Assembly (NCBI GenBank): GCA_963082875.1
Contig: OY720100.1
Span: 15,214,591 to 15,278,590 of the forward strand
Direction: 5' to 3'
DNA length: 64,000 bases
Source of the DNA: Corella eumyota
Taxonomy: Eukaryota > Chordata > Ascidiacea > Phlebobranchia > Corellidae
The translations under genes were made by a program, and so were the position numbers. Under the pieces are notes generated by a model. The model did not search any database, was not told the origin of the DNA, and was given only the letters and a program-made list of their open reading frames with translations. Positions within the stretch are counted from its first letter, which is position 1. Every line of letters starts with the position of its first letter. This document shows positions 16,880 through 29,062 of the stretch, piece after piece.

Positions 16880-17318
16880 CTTATTCTTTAATGGTTGTTT
16901 TTTTAATTCTGTTGCTTGTTTTTTAAGTTAAGATAAATTTTATTTTAGCCAATTGATTAATAATTACAAAATGACCGCAAAATGTACTTTTTTGTTTTGT
17001 TTTACGCAAAATAAATAAATTAACTCCTTTTAAAATAAACTTGTGTAAACTAGTTAACCTCTGTATAAAATATTATGCGAAAAACACTCTTTTTTAAAAG
17101 CAAAATCAAAATTTCTATGTACTTGTAAAAATACTAAAATTTGAAGAAAAAAAAAACACATCCATAAAGATCATAAATATAAAAAAGCTTGAAAAGATTT
17201 TAAATTTTTATCTGGAAACACTGCAAAAGTTGCCATAACAACAACGCCCTGCGCTATATTTGCATTGTTGTTATTAAAATCCACAAAATACAAAATAACT
17301 GACTAGCAAAACGCAAGA
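16880..17318. other. Spacer between the esterase and DRC9 genes
   Basis: This 440-bp AT-rich interval must hold the esterase 3' UTR (AATAAA forms near 17010-17020) and the DRC9 promoter. No other gene is visible. Confidence 0.5.
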
Positions 17319-20300
17319 ATGGCGATTTCTCATTCTGCTGCGGTAAATTTTAACGCAGTATTCGAGGATACGATCGACCAACTTTCAATCTTGGGTAAAA
17401 TCAACCCAGTAACTTTTCAAAGTCAAGCAGATCCACAACAAGTAAGATTTTTAGAAAGTATATTTAAAAAAAAACATGTGCATTATTGTAAATCTGTATC
17501 TTATTTTCTTACTACCATTTCATTGCATAAATACAACTTTAAAACGACCACATAGGCCGACAAACTTACTGTCTACCAAAAATCAATAAAAAACTACTAA
17601 AAATCAAAAAAATGTATTACCAAATTAAATAAAGCTAAAATCTATATATTTTACATTAAAGTTAGTTAAAGGTGATATCGGATCAATCTTAAACCAACAA
17701 CTTGAGGTTGAATCAAAGTTGGATAAAATGTTGGCGGGCGGACAAAAGGAAAATGATGCTGTAAGTTATCTTACTTTTAACTAATAATACCATACAACGA
17801 TAGCACATTTTTAAATTGTTTAATATTGTTGTGGTCTTTACTGCAGAACTTAAATATTTTATGCCACATATTCATGCTCAAGAATTTCTAGAAAAATTTA
17901 CGCAACGTTAAACATACTAATTGGTTATAACCTCCTAATTTCAATCAAATACACTAAATTTTTGGATAATTTATGATGGTTATATCCAGCAAGATCCATG
18001 AATTCTGCAGTCAGGATTGACCATTTTAAGGTTTAATTTAAATTACTACTAAGCAGTGGTTAATATATTTTATGTTTTGAATCAAGCACTTATTGTTATT
18101 CATTTATCGAAAACAATTTTAATTATATTTAGATACAAGGTTTGGTGAACACATTATCTTCGAGTAACAGATATGTTGATCAGTCAATGAGACAAAGTCC
18201 TTTAACTAAGGACAACTTGTACAAAGTACAAGAGGACAGGTTAATACTTATTTAAAAATAATACATTAAACTAGTAATAAAATATTTATCTGCTTTGAAA
18301 GGTTGAAATAAGGTTCTGGGTTCGATTCCCACTGCTTTATTCTTATGCAGTAGCACCCTTTAGTAAGGCACTTTAAATGGTATGAACTCTTAGTCAGCAG
18401 CTTAATTTTCCGGCAATTATAATCTATAATATCTTAAACTGCCATATTGCAACTTAAGACTGGGTTGCTGTTATTGCTCTATGTTTAGGTTGTAAAGTCA
18501 ACCTTCCTACATCGAGGATAAATCAATTTAAAAAATATGTTAAGCATAACTATATAAAACTTAAGTTATGTAGTTCAAGATTTTTAATTAGAAAAAGGAT
18601 ATATAAAAAAAATACCAAATTTATTATAAACAATATGCTTTTTTACAGACAATTTTGTGAAGATATTTTGCTTAAAGTTTTTAAGGAACTACCATCTAAC
18701 CACACTTACTACAGTCTTCTTGAAGCTATTAAGATAGAAAAACAAACTAAAACAGGATTACAGAACACAATCATCAAGTAATTTAACTGCTACTAACCAT
18801 TCACAACATTAAAAAAATTGTACATTAAAATTAAACTGTAATAGCTTTCAAATGCTTTAAAACAATCTATCTATATTAAATTTTAGTTTAACAATCAAAG
18901 GCCTACACAAACTTGAAATTAGCATTACTTTATTTTTATGTTATTTTAATTACTTTAAAGGGAAGAAAGGGGTAGAAAAAAGATTAAACTCTTGCAGCGG
19001 CAACTCCAAGATATCGAAAAAGAAAAAGAACTCGAAATCCAACAAAGAAATGAAATGATTGCCCACTTAAAAGATCAACTACAAGTACTAAATACACCAT
19101 TTTTTACCCCATAAAACAACAATATTATAACTATTAAAAACCAATTTTATATCAATAAAATACCATTATATTTGCCATTAGTAACCAATGTTATAATTTT
19201 AAAGCACCATCTTTATTACCATAAAACACCATTTTTATAACCATACAACACCATTTTTAAGCACCAACTATACACACATAAAAACATTTTATAATCTTAA
19301 GACACCAATTTTATAACAAAAAAGACCAATATCCGACCTAAATACACCATATTTGTTTTTAAACACCATTTTATCTTTAAACTAGTCTGCATTGTAGGAA
19401 ATGAAAGCAAAGAGCAATATGGAGGGAAAATATGTGAAGAAAAATGCTGAAAACCAAGTTCATCAAAACCAGAGAAAATGTCAAATCTCGGAACAGGGAA
19501 ATAAAGATGAAATTGAGGTAAAAAAAAATGAATTTTTAAAACTAATTCCTATTTTAAATCTTTTTTAATTTAATCCTTATCAAGCCTTTTTGTACTTTCA
19601 GGCATTGAAAAACCAAATAGACGAAGAAGTCAGGACGCATGTTGAAGTAGATAACTATCTTAAAACGCACCAAAAGGTAAGTAAACGACGTTAATTAAAA
19701 TGTGAAGCTCTAACTTATGTAGCAGTCGCCTTAAGTTACTGGTTATAAAACCTTTTTAAAAGCATTGTAAAATGGTTAGAACACATGGTTTAAATACACG
19801 AAGCTCTTGGTTCGATCCCAACTGCTTTCATGCTTTAGGAACTTTACGTATTGCGTTTGAAACGGTGATAACTCCTGCTAAGCCTAAAACCCATCGATAG
19901 ATTAATTATCGGGCAAATATAATTAGTATCTGCCAAAGTCAACTAAAGACTGGGTCAGGGGAACCAAATTTAAATACAGTTGAACCGCGGAGTCGGCCTT
20001 CTTTAAAAATTAATATATAACCAAACTTTAAAAGTATTTTGATGTTTAGATTCTTGAAGACAAAGTTGAACACTGGATGGAGAAATACGACAAAGACACG
20101 GACGCAAAACAACACGAACTTAGTGTTTTAAAAACCTCAAAAGCTAACGACTTGGAGCGTTTACAAGTAAGTTATATTCTTCTTAGTTATTTTTTTTGCG
20201 TATTACCTCAAGGTGATGTTTTTTTTATATTTTTTACTGTAATGGGTGCGCTGTTGGGACGTGTTTTAAGCTATTCGTACACGCTGGGTCCAGTGGCAAA

Positions 20301-20812
20301 AAGTGTGGCATTGGTGCGGCTCAAACCCGAAACATTTCGGCTCGTAGATTTTTTTTCTTTTTTGTTAAAAATTGTAGAAAGCACTAACTCTTTAGCGTCT
20401 TCGTTTTAACTACTATAGACACGCCTACAATCCTTAACAATACTGCTTGTATTATTTATACGCAAAAAAACTAAATATTTTTTGATATTTTTTAAGGAGC
20501 TAACTCGTAAATACTCGGAATACGAGAGAGTCGTGGTGGAAGATAGGATAGAGAAAGAAAAGGAAAGAAGAAAGAGAGAAAAAGAAGAAATGGAGTTGAA
20601 GTCGGCCATCAGAGTAAGTCGCTTTTAATCACTTATACCAAGATATGTTGTTAATTAGAACTCAAATTTTAAACACACATTTATTTTTCTAGTTGCAAGC
20701 ATGGTGGAGAGGGACAATGGTGATCAAACAAGTCGGACCTTTCAGTAAAAAGAAAAAGGCGGGAAAAGGAAAGAAGGGAAAGAAAGGAAAAAAGGGGAAA
20801 AAGAAGAAGTAA
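17319..20812 (+). CDS. DRC9/IQCG: Dynein regulatory complex subunit 9 (IQ domain-containing protein G), 376 aa
   Basis: Ten exons: 17319-17441, 17662-17760, 18133-18239, 18649-18777, 18961-19084, 19398-19517, 19602-19676, 20050-20166, 20497-20613 and 20693-20812. The N-terminal motif [18 protein letters not shown] matches the start of vertebrate IQCG (VLEDTTDQLSILNYIMPV). [16 protein letters not shown] matches the late coiled coil, and LQAWWRGTM is the IQ-like calmodulin-binding motif, followed by a Lys/Gly-rich tail. The middle is a long charged coiled coil. DRC9 is part of the nexin-dynein regulatory complex, which links outer doublet microtubules in motile cilia and sperm flagella and governs dynein activity. 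The protein is a little shorter than the human form, mainly at the N-terminus. The exon 2 acceptor (ATTAAAG) was chosen because it keeps the frame open and is slightly uncertain. Confidence 0.95.
18300..18523 (+). repeat. Old SINE family 1 copy
   Basis: It has the B-box GGGTTCGATTCCC, the TCAGCAGCTTAATTTTCCGGCAATTATAATC body word and the CATCGAGGATAAA tail of the family. The A-box end is blurred, so it is an older copy. It lies in intron 3 of the DRC9 gene. Confidence 0.8.
19085..19397. repeat. Degenerate AT-rich minisatellite in a DRC9 intron
   Basis: The intron consists largely of decayed copies of a unit near CACCATTTTTATAACCATAA, spaced about 20-30 bases apart (clear at about 19090-19110, 19205-19265 and 19345-19375). 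No two units are identical, so the array is old. It starts directly after the splice donor and runs to about 20 bases before the acceptor. Confidence 0.7.
19762..19990 (+). repeat. Strongly diverged SINE family 1 copy
   Basis: It is recognised by GGTTCGATCCCAACTG (B-box), TTAATTATCGGGCAAATATAATT and AAAGACTGGGTCAG in family order. The tail is unclear. It lies in intron 7 of the DRC9 gene. Confidence 0.65.
20232..20345 (-). repeat. tRNA-derived SINE, family 2 copy
   Basis: On the minus strand, CGGGTTTGAGCCGCACCAAT then GCCACACTTTTTGCC..GCGTGTACGAATAGCT aligns with 13165-13310 over roughly 100 bases. GGTTTGAGCC is a B-box-like element. It lies in intron 8 of the DRC9 gene. Confidence 0.55.
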
Positions 20813-22030
20813 CAAAAAACAAACTAAAATTTTATTTTATATTTGTCAATTTATCTGTCTGTAAATTTTAAAAAACAATAAAAAAAACTGTTGTACAAAA
20901 TATTTTTAATAAGAAATGTTTTTTTTAGTAAAATTACAAAATTGAAAACAAGCAATTTCAACTTAACGCTCAATTTAGTTTTATACGCTCCAAAAATAAC
21001 CTGGTATTAAAATAAATCAAAAATCACAAAATTAATAGTTAGCCAAAACCGCAATTGTACCTTTTGTAAAGAAATATATCGACGTCGCGAATTTAAAAAA
21101 ATTTCGGAAAGTCCCTCGACCTAGAATCGAACCCGGAACCCAAAAAAGTAATGTCCACATTTTTACGCCTATTTCAAACAACCATATTTGGTTACAGCCT
21201 TCCATACTATGTGCTTCACCGACTAAACTATTTTAAACATCTATTGCATATGTACAATACTTACCTATACGGTTCAATACAGTTCGTGATTCAAAAAATC
21301 GTTAAATGGAGGAAGGGTAAATATTAAAGCAATTAGAATAAGTGCCAGTGGTCCTATGATAAGGGACCCCGACTTACAATCTTGATAATTGAGCGATAAA
21401 GTTTCAATATGTATTTTCACGGATCATTGCTTAGTTTAAGGCCGGGCGCGTGTTTGGAATAATAGGACATATCTTAATTAGCAATTCTCCTTAGACATAG
21501 ACGATGTTTAGATACGGATTGGTTCAATTAGGATTGGTGTAGTTTAATGTAATATGCATGACAAATATAATAACATTACATAAGTTAGAAAAATCTTAAT
21601 AGCAGAAAATATAAATAATAAAGATGCTTTGATTAGGTCAGGGTTAAAGAGTTAACTAACCGCATTATATGTATAAATAGCTAGAAATCAGACAAGAATG
21701 AATTTTAAATCAGTTTATATTTACATTTTCAAATTTTCTAAAAAAGTTAGTTAAAATAGTCATGGGTTTTTTGGTTTTGAATATATTAACTCGCTACTAG
21801 TTAACCTGTGGTGATCTGAATGACTTTAAAGTTTTGTAGAATGTCGTTTAAAACCCAAAAGCTATAATTAAACAGGTTTATATTTAGAATAAGAGCAATG
21901 TGTAAATTTCGAAAGCTTAAAATTCGGAAATTTCAAGTGGTATAATCTATAAGCACGTGGTTCTTAGATTTCAGAAAAAGTTTAGTTTTAGTGATAACTT
22001 TAAAGCTATACAGGTATCCAAGTCTAAAAA
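20813..22030. other. Spacer after DRC9, first part
   Basis: It holds the DRC9 3' end (AATAAA near 20877) and AT-rich unique-looking DNA. A tRNA-like fragment lies at about 21110-21190 on the minus strand (GGGTTCCGGGTTCGATTCTA, B-box). No gene is seen. Confidence 0.4.
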
Positions 22031-22044
22031 ATAAATATTTTATA

Positions 22045-22440
22045 TTAAAATTCCGCCATTTTTTATGCTAACTGACTTTTAAAAATGCGGTAACTTTTTT
22101 CCTTAATTTTTGTAACTTCGCAGCCATTTTGTGTCTAATACAGACGACGGCCAGATCTTTCAAAATGGCGGTTCCTATTCGTTCTGGTAAATATTTGCGC
22201 GACCCACTGACAGTTTAATTATCGCAAGAAATTCTGTCACTTTTCTCCGGGCAGCGATTAAAAATAGTTTTTTTTTTCTGCAAATAAAAAGGATGCTATT
22301 CGGTTTCCTAGATGATGATTCATGGTTAGTCTATGACGTCACAAGGCCTTTTCATTCCCGCGCTTTTCAACGGGGACGGCAGGCGACCTCGGCCGCGGCA
22401 TAGATGACGTAACTGTCCATTCCTACTTCCTAAAAAATCA
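22045..22440 (+). promoter_or_regulatory. Candidate Fos promoter/enhancer block with CRE and YY1-like sites
   Basis: This is the most GC-rich part of the spacer. It holds a perfect palindromic CRE, TGACGTCA (22334-22341), and a half-matching TGACGTAA (22405-22412). Three GCCATTTT/AAAATGGC words that fit the YY1 core lie at 22055, 22123 and about 22163, and there are TTCC/GGAA Ets-like sites. Vertebrate c-fos promoters also carry CRE and YY1 sites near the start. It lies about 2.8 kb before the Fos-like coding start, so an intron in the 5' region would be needed. Assignment is inference. Confidence 0.45.
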
Positions 22441-25261
22441 CATCTGAAACCGCCTTAAATTTGCTGCCAAATTTTTAGGTTTGTATTTACACTAGTTTCT
22501 ATATTGTTTCATATACTCAAACGCGACAAATAAGCTGTGATGATATCATCGCTGTACAGTCTGTTGTTTGATCGCCTTTGATTCATCGTTGTGGCTTTTA
22601 TTCGTACATGTGGCTTTACAAGAACAGTGAAATAATACTAGGAATAATGTTTTTCTAAAATTTTTAGCCACGTTTTAAGCTTGTATATATACATTTTAAA
22701 TCAATTGTAAACGCTTGTCAGTTAAGGTTATCATGGAAAACGGGAAATTGGATGTCGAAGTGATGCCCTTAGGAAAGAAAATAGTTAGTAATTCTTATTT
22801 TAAACTTAACCTGATGATGTCATGTGTAAAATTCTGATGATGTAACATAGCCTAACTGTATTCTAAGAATTAGTTTGGTTTAATATTAACAGAATTCTGA
22901 TATACTACAAAGTAACAAGTTATTGATTTTCGTTGTCATCTTAATTGTAAAAGTAAGTAAGTTGTTAGTAAATTTGTTAAGAAAACCAGTCGCTTAAAAA
23001 TTAAGCAGTTTTGTTTGGTAAAATAATTTATATTTAACCGGTTATATTTTACATTTAATAGGTATTTAAAAATAGATTGTAATTAAATTTTTAATTAGTT
23101 TCCTTCAAAATGGCGTCGTATTATAAATGATCTTTTTTAAATTAAAAAACGCTTTAAAAACGATTATTCTACGCTCAATAAGCTACTGAATGATACCAAA
23201 AACAGTCTAGTAAAAACCAAAATTCTAATTTAAAATTTGTTTACCAAAAATTTATCATTTTCTTTGCTTATAATTAAAACAAAGTGATTCATATGCAACT
23301 TGACAATGCCAAACAATCAGGTTCATATGGGATCAAGTGAATCATAATTAATAATCACTTGGTATCTTAAGATCCATGATAATAGATGCTTGTGCAAAAT
23401 TATTAGTCACAAATTTGTGATTATTTTGATGATAGTAATATTAAATACTACACTTGGAAAATGACAATAACTTGCTTTGTGTATAGGTATTAATTATCAA
23501 ATGGTATTTAAAAGGGGATTTCTGTAAATTATTACTATTAAGATTTTGTTTTAACTGCTGTTATAATATTTATAGGATGTTAATTATGTTTAGGAAAAAA
23601 TATATCCCTTAAAAATTATATTACCAATTATTTTTTAGTTTATATGTTTTATTTGTTTGATAACTATTCATTATTAGGTTCATACTGTTAAAAAAAATTC
23701 TTTTTCCTCTATTTTTTAATTTATTTTATTTTTTCCTAAAACAATTCCAAAAATTGTTTTTTTAGTCAATTTTTTTAATTATTTTATATTATATTTGAAC
23801 CAAGTTTTTAATTTAAGTAAACAATTTATAATTCTTGAATATAAAATTTCTCAGGGTAAAGGAAATTTATAATTAATTTTAATTTGTCAGATATTTAAAT
23901 TCAAATTGAACCATAAATTTACTTAAATACTATTGGTAAATGTTAATAATTAATTATATTTTATAGAAAATGAATTATAAAATTGATTTACCCTGAAAAG
24001 TTTTATATTTAACTATATTTAAAGCAGCTTTTTGTCAAATTAAACAATTTGAAAAAAAAATTGAAATGCTATTAATATTCAAAACAATTTTATTAAACAT
24101 TTAATCTATTTGTTTTAAAAAATTTTAAGAATTAACTAAGTTTTAAATTTTAACAAAGTTTTTTTAAGTAACCTTTTTTTATTTAATTCACCAATTATAA
24201 TTTTAAGCTTAGGCTGTAACCATTTTAATAAAATAAGATACTAGTTAATTTATCCCGGTATTTAAAAATTCTTTTTAAAAATTATTAAATTAATGGAGTA
24301 GTAAATAATATACACTATTAGGTGAAAAAAAAGTTATTTTATAGGAATAGTTTAAAATTTAAGTTATTATTTCAAGCGAATCATAATTTAAAAAATACTT
24401 TATTAATAGAATCCTTACTAATTTTTTTTTAATTAATCCAAAATTCTACATCTAATTTTAATATAATATAAATTAAAATGCTTTGTTTAAGAAATGTGGT
24501 AGTTGTTTTATCATAGTTTATTTGCGGTTAACCATAAAAAGCATGAAAACCAGGAGTATTTTACCTAATATATAAAATGACTCAATTCGCTGAGCTGGCT
24601 TTTAACCAAAAGAATTGGAAAAACATTGATTCAGAATTCTTACTATGTTTAATTTAAGAAATATATTTAAATATAAACCACACAAAATAATTCCTTCGCT
24701 TTTTATAACAATTTTTATTTTATTTTGCTGCGTTAAACTTTTGGTAAGGGCTTTGAAAAAGTAATGTAAAAAAAAATTCTTGTTAAAACTCGCTTAAAAA
24801 TCGGGTTGGCTTTTTTTTAAAGTTCTTTTTAAGGCAGATTTTATATTTGTAATGATGTAACATTCATTAAGTAGCAATGAGTTTCGTAATATTTGTCTAT
24901 ATTGTTTTATTTTTAACGAAAATAATCATTTTAGAGTCTTTACAAATTAATTGAATTTGTGCTTAGCAAAAAAATACTATAGGCAAAAACTTATTGTTAA
25001 ATACGTATTTTAAATACATAAAATATTCTATACAATATACAAGCAGTAATTAACCTATTCATTGGTTTAGATTTAAGATTAAATGGGTAAAAGCTATTGA
25101 AATGTAATTTAAAAAGTTGTGTGCTCACTGTGGAATAAATAAACGTCGAAAAAAAGCCTGAAAGGGGGAAATTAAATATAAAAAAGTTTTTCTGCAAATG
25201 AACATGTGGACAGAAGTTGTGACAGAACAATATACAAGGTCAATGCGGGTCACATCGGGTC
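22441..25261. other. AT-rich spacer or 5' intron upstream of the Fos-like gene
   Basis: This is long, low-complexity AT-rich DNA with no recognised gene. A short ATG-initiated frame with a good start context begins at 22733 and could be an upstream coding exon (see findings). A further AAAATGGCG word lies near 23107. Nothing else stands out. Confidence 0.35.
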
Positions 25262-28200
25262 ATGAGTTCATTTCAAATAAACTATGATTCGAGAAGCGGT
25301 CAAAATAACGAACAAAATAACAGCAACGCCATGTTCTTGGACAACTGCGCGTTCCAAGGGTGCGATAACAGCACAATATACGAGCAAGAATATAACAGAA
25401 AGCAGCACAATTACGACTACAATCTTGGAAGCGCTAAAAACTACAGCCAGCAAGGCTACACTGGCGATGTTGCAGGCTGCAGTTACTCGGCAGAAAGTGA
25501 TTTTGATCCAGTTAACCTAATGCCAGGCAATTGGAGCCAGCAGAGCGCAATGTACCAAGAACCAATTAATAGCAAACACCAACGCCCTGTTAGCACTCAG
25601 CAGCAATGCGGGGCGGATATTGGCTTTAATAAGGCAAACGTGCTATGTGGAAACGGTAACAACAGCAGCAGTGCAGCACCAGCAATGGCTGCGCTGACTC
25701 ACAGTCGGCCAGCTATAATAAGGAATACGCGTCAGCAGAGTCAGCAAGAAGCGGCTACTAACCTGAAGGGAAGGGAGATCAATCAAATATCGAGCCACTC
25801 GGATAAGTTTAGAAAAAATAAAGCGTTCGAGAGAGACCCATTCGTTCGCGATAGGAGAGAGGAAATGAATACGACCGAGGCCACGGCTACCTTTGCGTCT
25901 GAGCGAGATATACGCGGCAGCCTAGCGAGCGGACTGTACAGCGAAGGAGGTACGTCGAAAATGTGTTTTCCAGTTGCACTACAGTCTGCAAATCCGTACG
26001 AACAACCTCACCAGGACAGGGAACCTCAGTTATTTCAGCCCATGATGAATTGCCGCGACAAAATGAGACAGGTAGAGCCTATAAGCGTTTACGACCACTA
26101 CGCAGCTTTACACGACCAGCAGTCGCATATACAGCATCATGAAATGGATTATCGTAGCTTAGATTATCGATCTCACGGTTTCACAGCAGGCCCTTACCCA
26201 GTCTATCCTACCCAGCAAAAGTTGGACTACTCCGTAAAACAAGAGGGCGAGCCGCCGTTTATGTGGAATAAACAAACAGAGGCAGGACAACGTAAAGTTA
26301 GTCATGAACAGTACTACATGAAGCCGCCCCCCGTCGCCCTAGATGACGTGAGTAAAAATTTCAAAAACTTTAAAAATATTAAATTTTCTTTAAAGTAGGG
26401 AATTTTTTAGGAAAACTGTTATTGGTCACTTAAAAAAAAATAAAGAAAACGCGTTTGGAAATTACGTTTAAGACACCTACGGTCACACTAATATCCTGTT
26501 TTTCAAAGATATTGCGTTTTTAACAACAAAGCACTGTATAAAGTTTTAACACGTATTAAGGATGTGATAAAATAATAGACGAGCACGTTTTAATAAGCAA
26601 GTGTTCTATTACACAACACTATGGCCGCCAAGTAGGGAATTAACAACGCTCTAAAGCATAAAGTATACACGAAAGTTGACTTAACAAAGAAACCCACTTC
26701 TCCCAACGTTCGTTGTATGAGTCATAGCTTCCTGACTGCCAAACTACAGGCCTTCTATTACAATAACACAATAACATCGAGGCCTTTTTAAGCATTGATT
26801 GTTCTATTTGTATCTTGATTGCATGTAGGTTTAAATCGATTAACACGATGGTTTTTTTGTTTCAGCTATCGGACGACGAACGAGAGCGCATGCGCGTAAA
26901 ACGGGAACGAAATCGAGTGGCGGCTGCCAAGTGTCGCAACAGACGGAGGGAGTTACTGGAAAGACTGGAAAAAGTAACAAAAACTAAATATTTTTTTTAA
27001 AATTTATCCTCAAAAACATAACCGCCAAAACTTGTAATATTTTATTTACCACAACCTAGCCTTAATTCGGAATGCTTGTTTACCAAACCAACAAACACCT
27101 TAAAAAATCAAATTAAGCTAATTAAACTTAATAAGATAAGGCACCCGCAATTGAAACGATACGATTTATTGATAGTGGTGTAATAATGCTTGAAACGGTG
27201 CGATAGGTTTCCGTATTGGCCTGTGCACTGATACTTGAGTCACTGGAAAGTAATGCGACAACGTTTTAACAGCGACAAAATCGAGACAGGGCCTCTGAAA
27301 ATAATGTTCTCGTAACGTAAGACTATATACCTGGTTTTAGACCTTCCGTCGGTAAGTCCCTTGTTGAACGAAAACAAATTACGATCGAAAGTACGTCACT
27401 GGCTTCCCTTAACCAAACTTCGTGGCGGGCGCGTTCATTTACATAAAAACAAATGAAAAACGGATTAGGATTTTTGAAAAATATAAAAACGCTTTATATT
27501 TTAATTCTTCGTCATTTATCAAATATTATTACAAGTTGGTCATTAATTCAATAATGTTGTATGGTTACATATACGTTTGTTATATTAAGCTTAAAAAAAT
27601 AAACTGTTTGTTAAAGCGTTAATCTTTATATGCGTTGGTGTATTCATAAACTAACGCCTACGTTGGATTACATTTTAAATATTTCACATACTCTATTACG
27701 TTTATAAAACATAATAATATAACTTAAGGTAAGCCTGATTTTTTCTTCGAAAAAAGGTTTTAAAAAATTTTTTTCCCCGTCAAGATATGTTATAATTTTC
27801 TTAAAAATGTTCGGCCTCAAAAACCGCGCAGTTAATATCTAATTTAAAACAATCTTATGTGTATGTTAAGTGTATAATATAGAAACAAAAACTTAATACA
27901 ATTTACAAAGTTAGTTTCTGTTATCAGTTTTGAATAATTTTCGACCAATATAGTTTACAATTGATACAAAATTTAATGGGTTTGGTGACCATGCCATAAT
28001 GTACTAAAAAATCTTTGTATAAACATTATTACTTTTGGCATGTTTTAAATCATTAAATTGATTTTGTCATTTTTTCCCGTCGCATTGTTGTAATATTAAT
28101 TGTATATCGTATTTATTATTTACTTTTATCAATGCGCGAAAAACCAAAAAAAAAAAAAATGGGCAGTCCGATTGTCAATAAAGCTAAAACGCTTCCGTTT

Positions 28201-29062
28201 AAAATTTAAATACAATATTAACTGAAAGCCTTTCAGCAATATACAATCAAAAATGTGGTCAGCAAAAATGAATGTATACATAGACAATATCACAAAACAA
28301 TGAAGTTGTTTATTTATAAAGGCACGAACCGAAAGGGAATTTTTTTATCGTTATATTATTAGGATAACTAAACCGCAAAAGTAAACCGCCCTAACACGAT
28401 ATTATCTTCACGTTGTAAATCAAAATTAAATACAACTTAATTTCAATTTGTAGCTTTTCTCTTAAGTTCAATGTTTTTTTTTAATAACTGTCGCCCAATT
28501 TAGACCTCATTTTCTATTTTTGGATATTATTAATATCATGTCATCGTTATAAATAATAAAATGCCGACTTAACATTATAATTGTAAGATATTCTCCCATA
28601 CAGAGGCATATTCTCTAGCGGTCCCTTTGTAAATAAATTAAGGTTATTAATGCCGATTTTTTTGGCACTGCGGGGTTAATAAATACCGTTAAAAGCAAAC
28701 TAAAAACACTACAACATTCAGAAAATAGCGCTTGTATTTTAAAATAGCGCCTGTGTTTTCATGGGCTATTAAATAGAGTAAATGGCACTGAGAATGTGCT
28801 ATAAAATGGGGGCTAGCATCTTTTCATTTGACAACTACAGAACATTGTTTAAACATTTTGTTTTTTTAACATTCCAAATATTTGTGATTTTTAGGAAACT
28901 GAGCAATTGGAAAGAGATCAAGAGGTCCTGCGCGAGAACGTAAAGCGACTGCAAGCCCACAAACGAGACCTGGGTAACTTGTTAGAAGAACACGAACCTA
29001 AATGCAAGAACAAACCACTTGACTCTGGCAACAACACGGCAATACGAAAAAACGAGGACTGA
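25262..29062 (+). CDS. FOS: Fos-family bZIP transcription factor (about 453 aa)
   Basis: Three exons: 25262-26347, 26866-26973 and 28895-29062. Exon 1 gives a 362-residue Gln/Asn/Ser/Tyr-rich region without folded-domain signs, as in activation domains. Exon 2 (exactly 108 bp) encodes the basic region with [18 protein letters not shown], close to Fos ([18 protein letters not shown]). Exon 3 completes a zipper with five heptad leucines in the same register as Fos and ends with HEPKCK, comparable to HRPACK. The 108-bp exon starting at LS and ending before ET matches the exon pattern I recall for vertebrate FOS. ATF3 and JDP2 are close relatives, but RRREL and ETEQLE favour Fos. It should bind AP-1 or CRE sites as a dimer with Jun. 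The start at 25262 may not be the only one. Confidence 0.88.
26974..28894. other. 1.9-kb intron inside the bZIP domain
   Basis: This is AT-rich and splits the basic region from the zipper. I see no gene, SINE or clear array in it. An A-run lies at about 28146-28160. Its length is large for this gene-dense stretch, so it may hold regulatory sequence. Confidence 0.35.

Noticed and set aside
20077-20409. A 110-residue plus-strand protein with a hydrophobic region
   Set aside because: It is a DRC9 exon read past its GTAAGT donor into the intron.
27422-27622. Short open frame in the bZIP intron
   Set aside because: It is AT-rich and of biased composition with no start context or splice support; chance expectation in such DNA.
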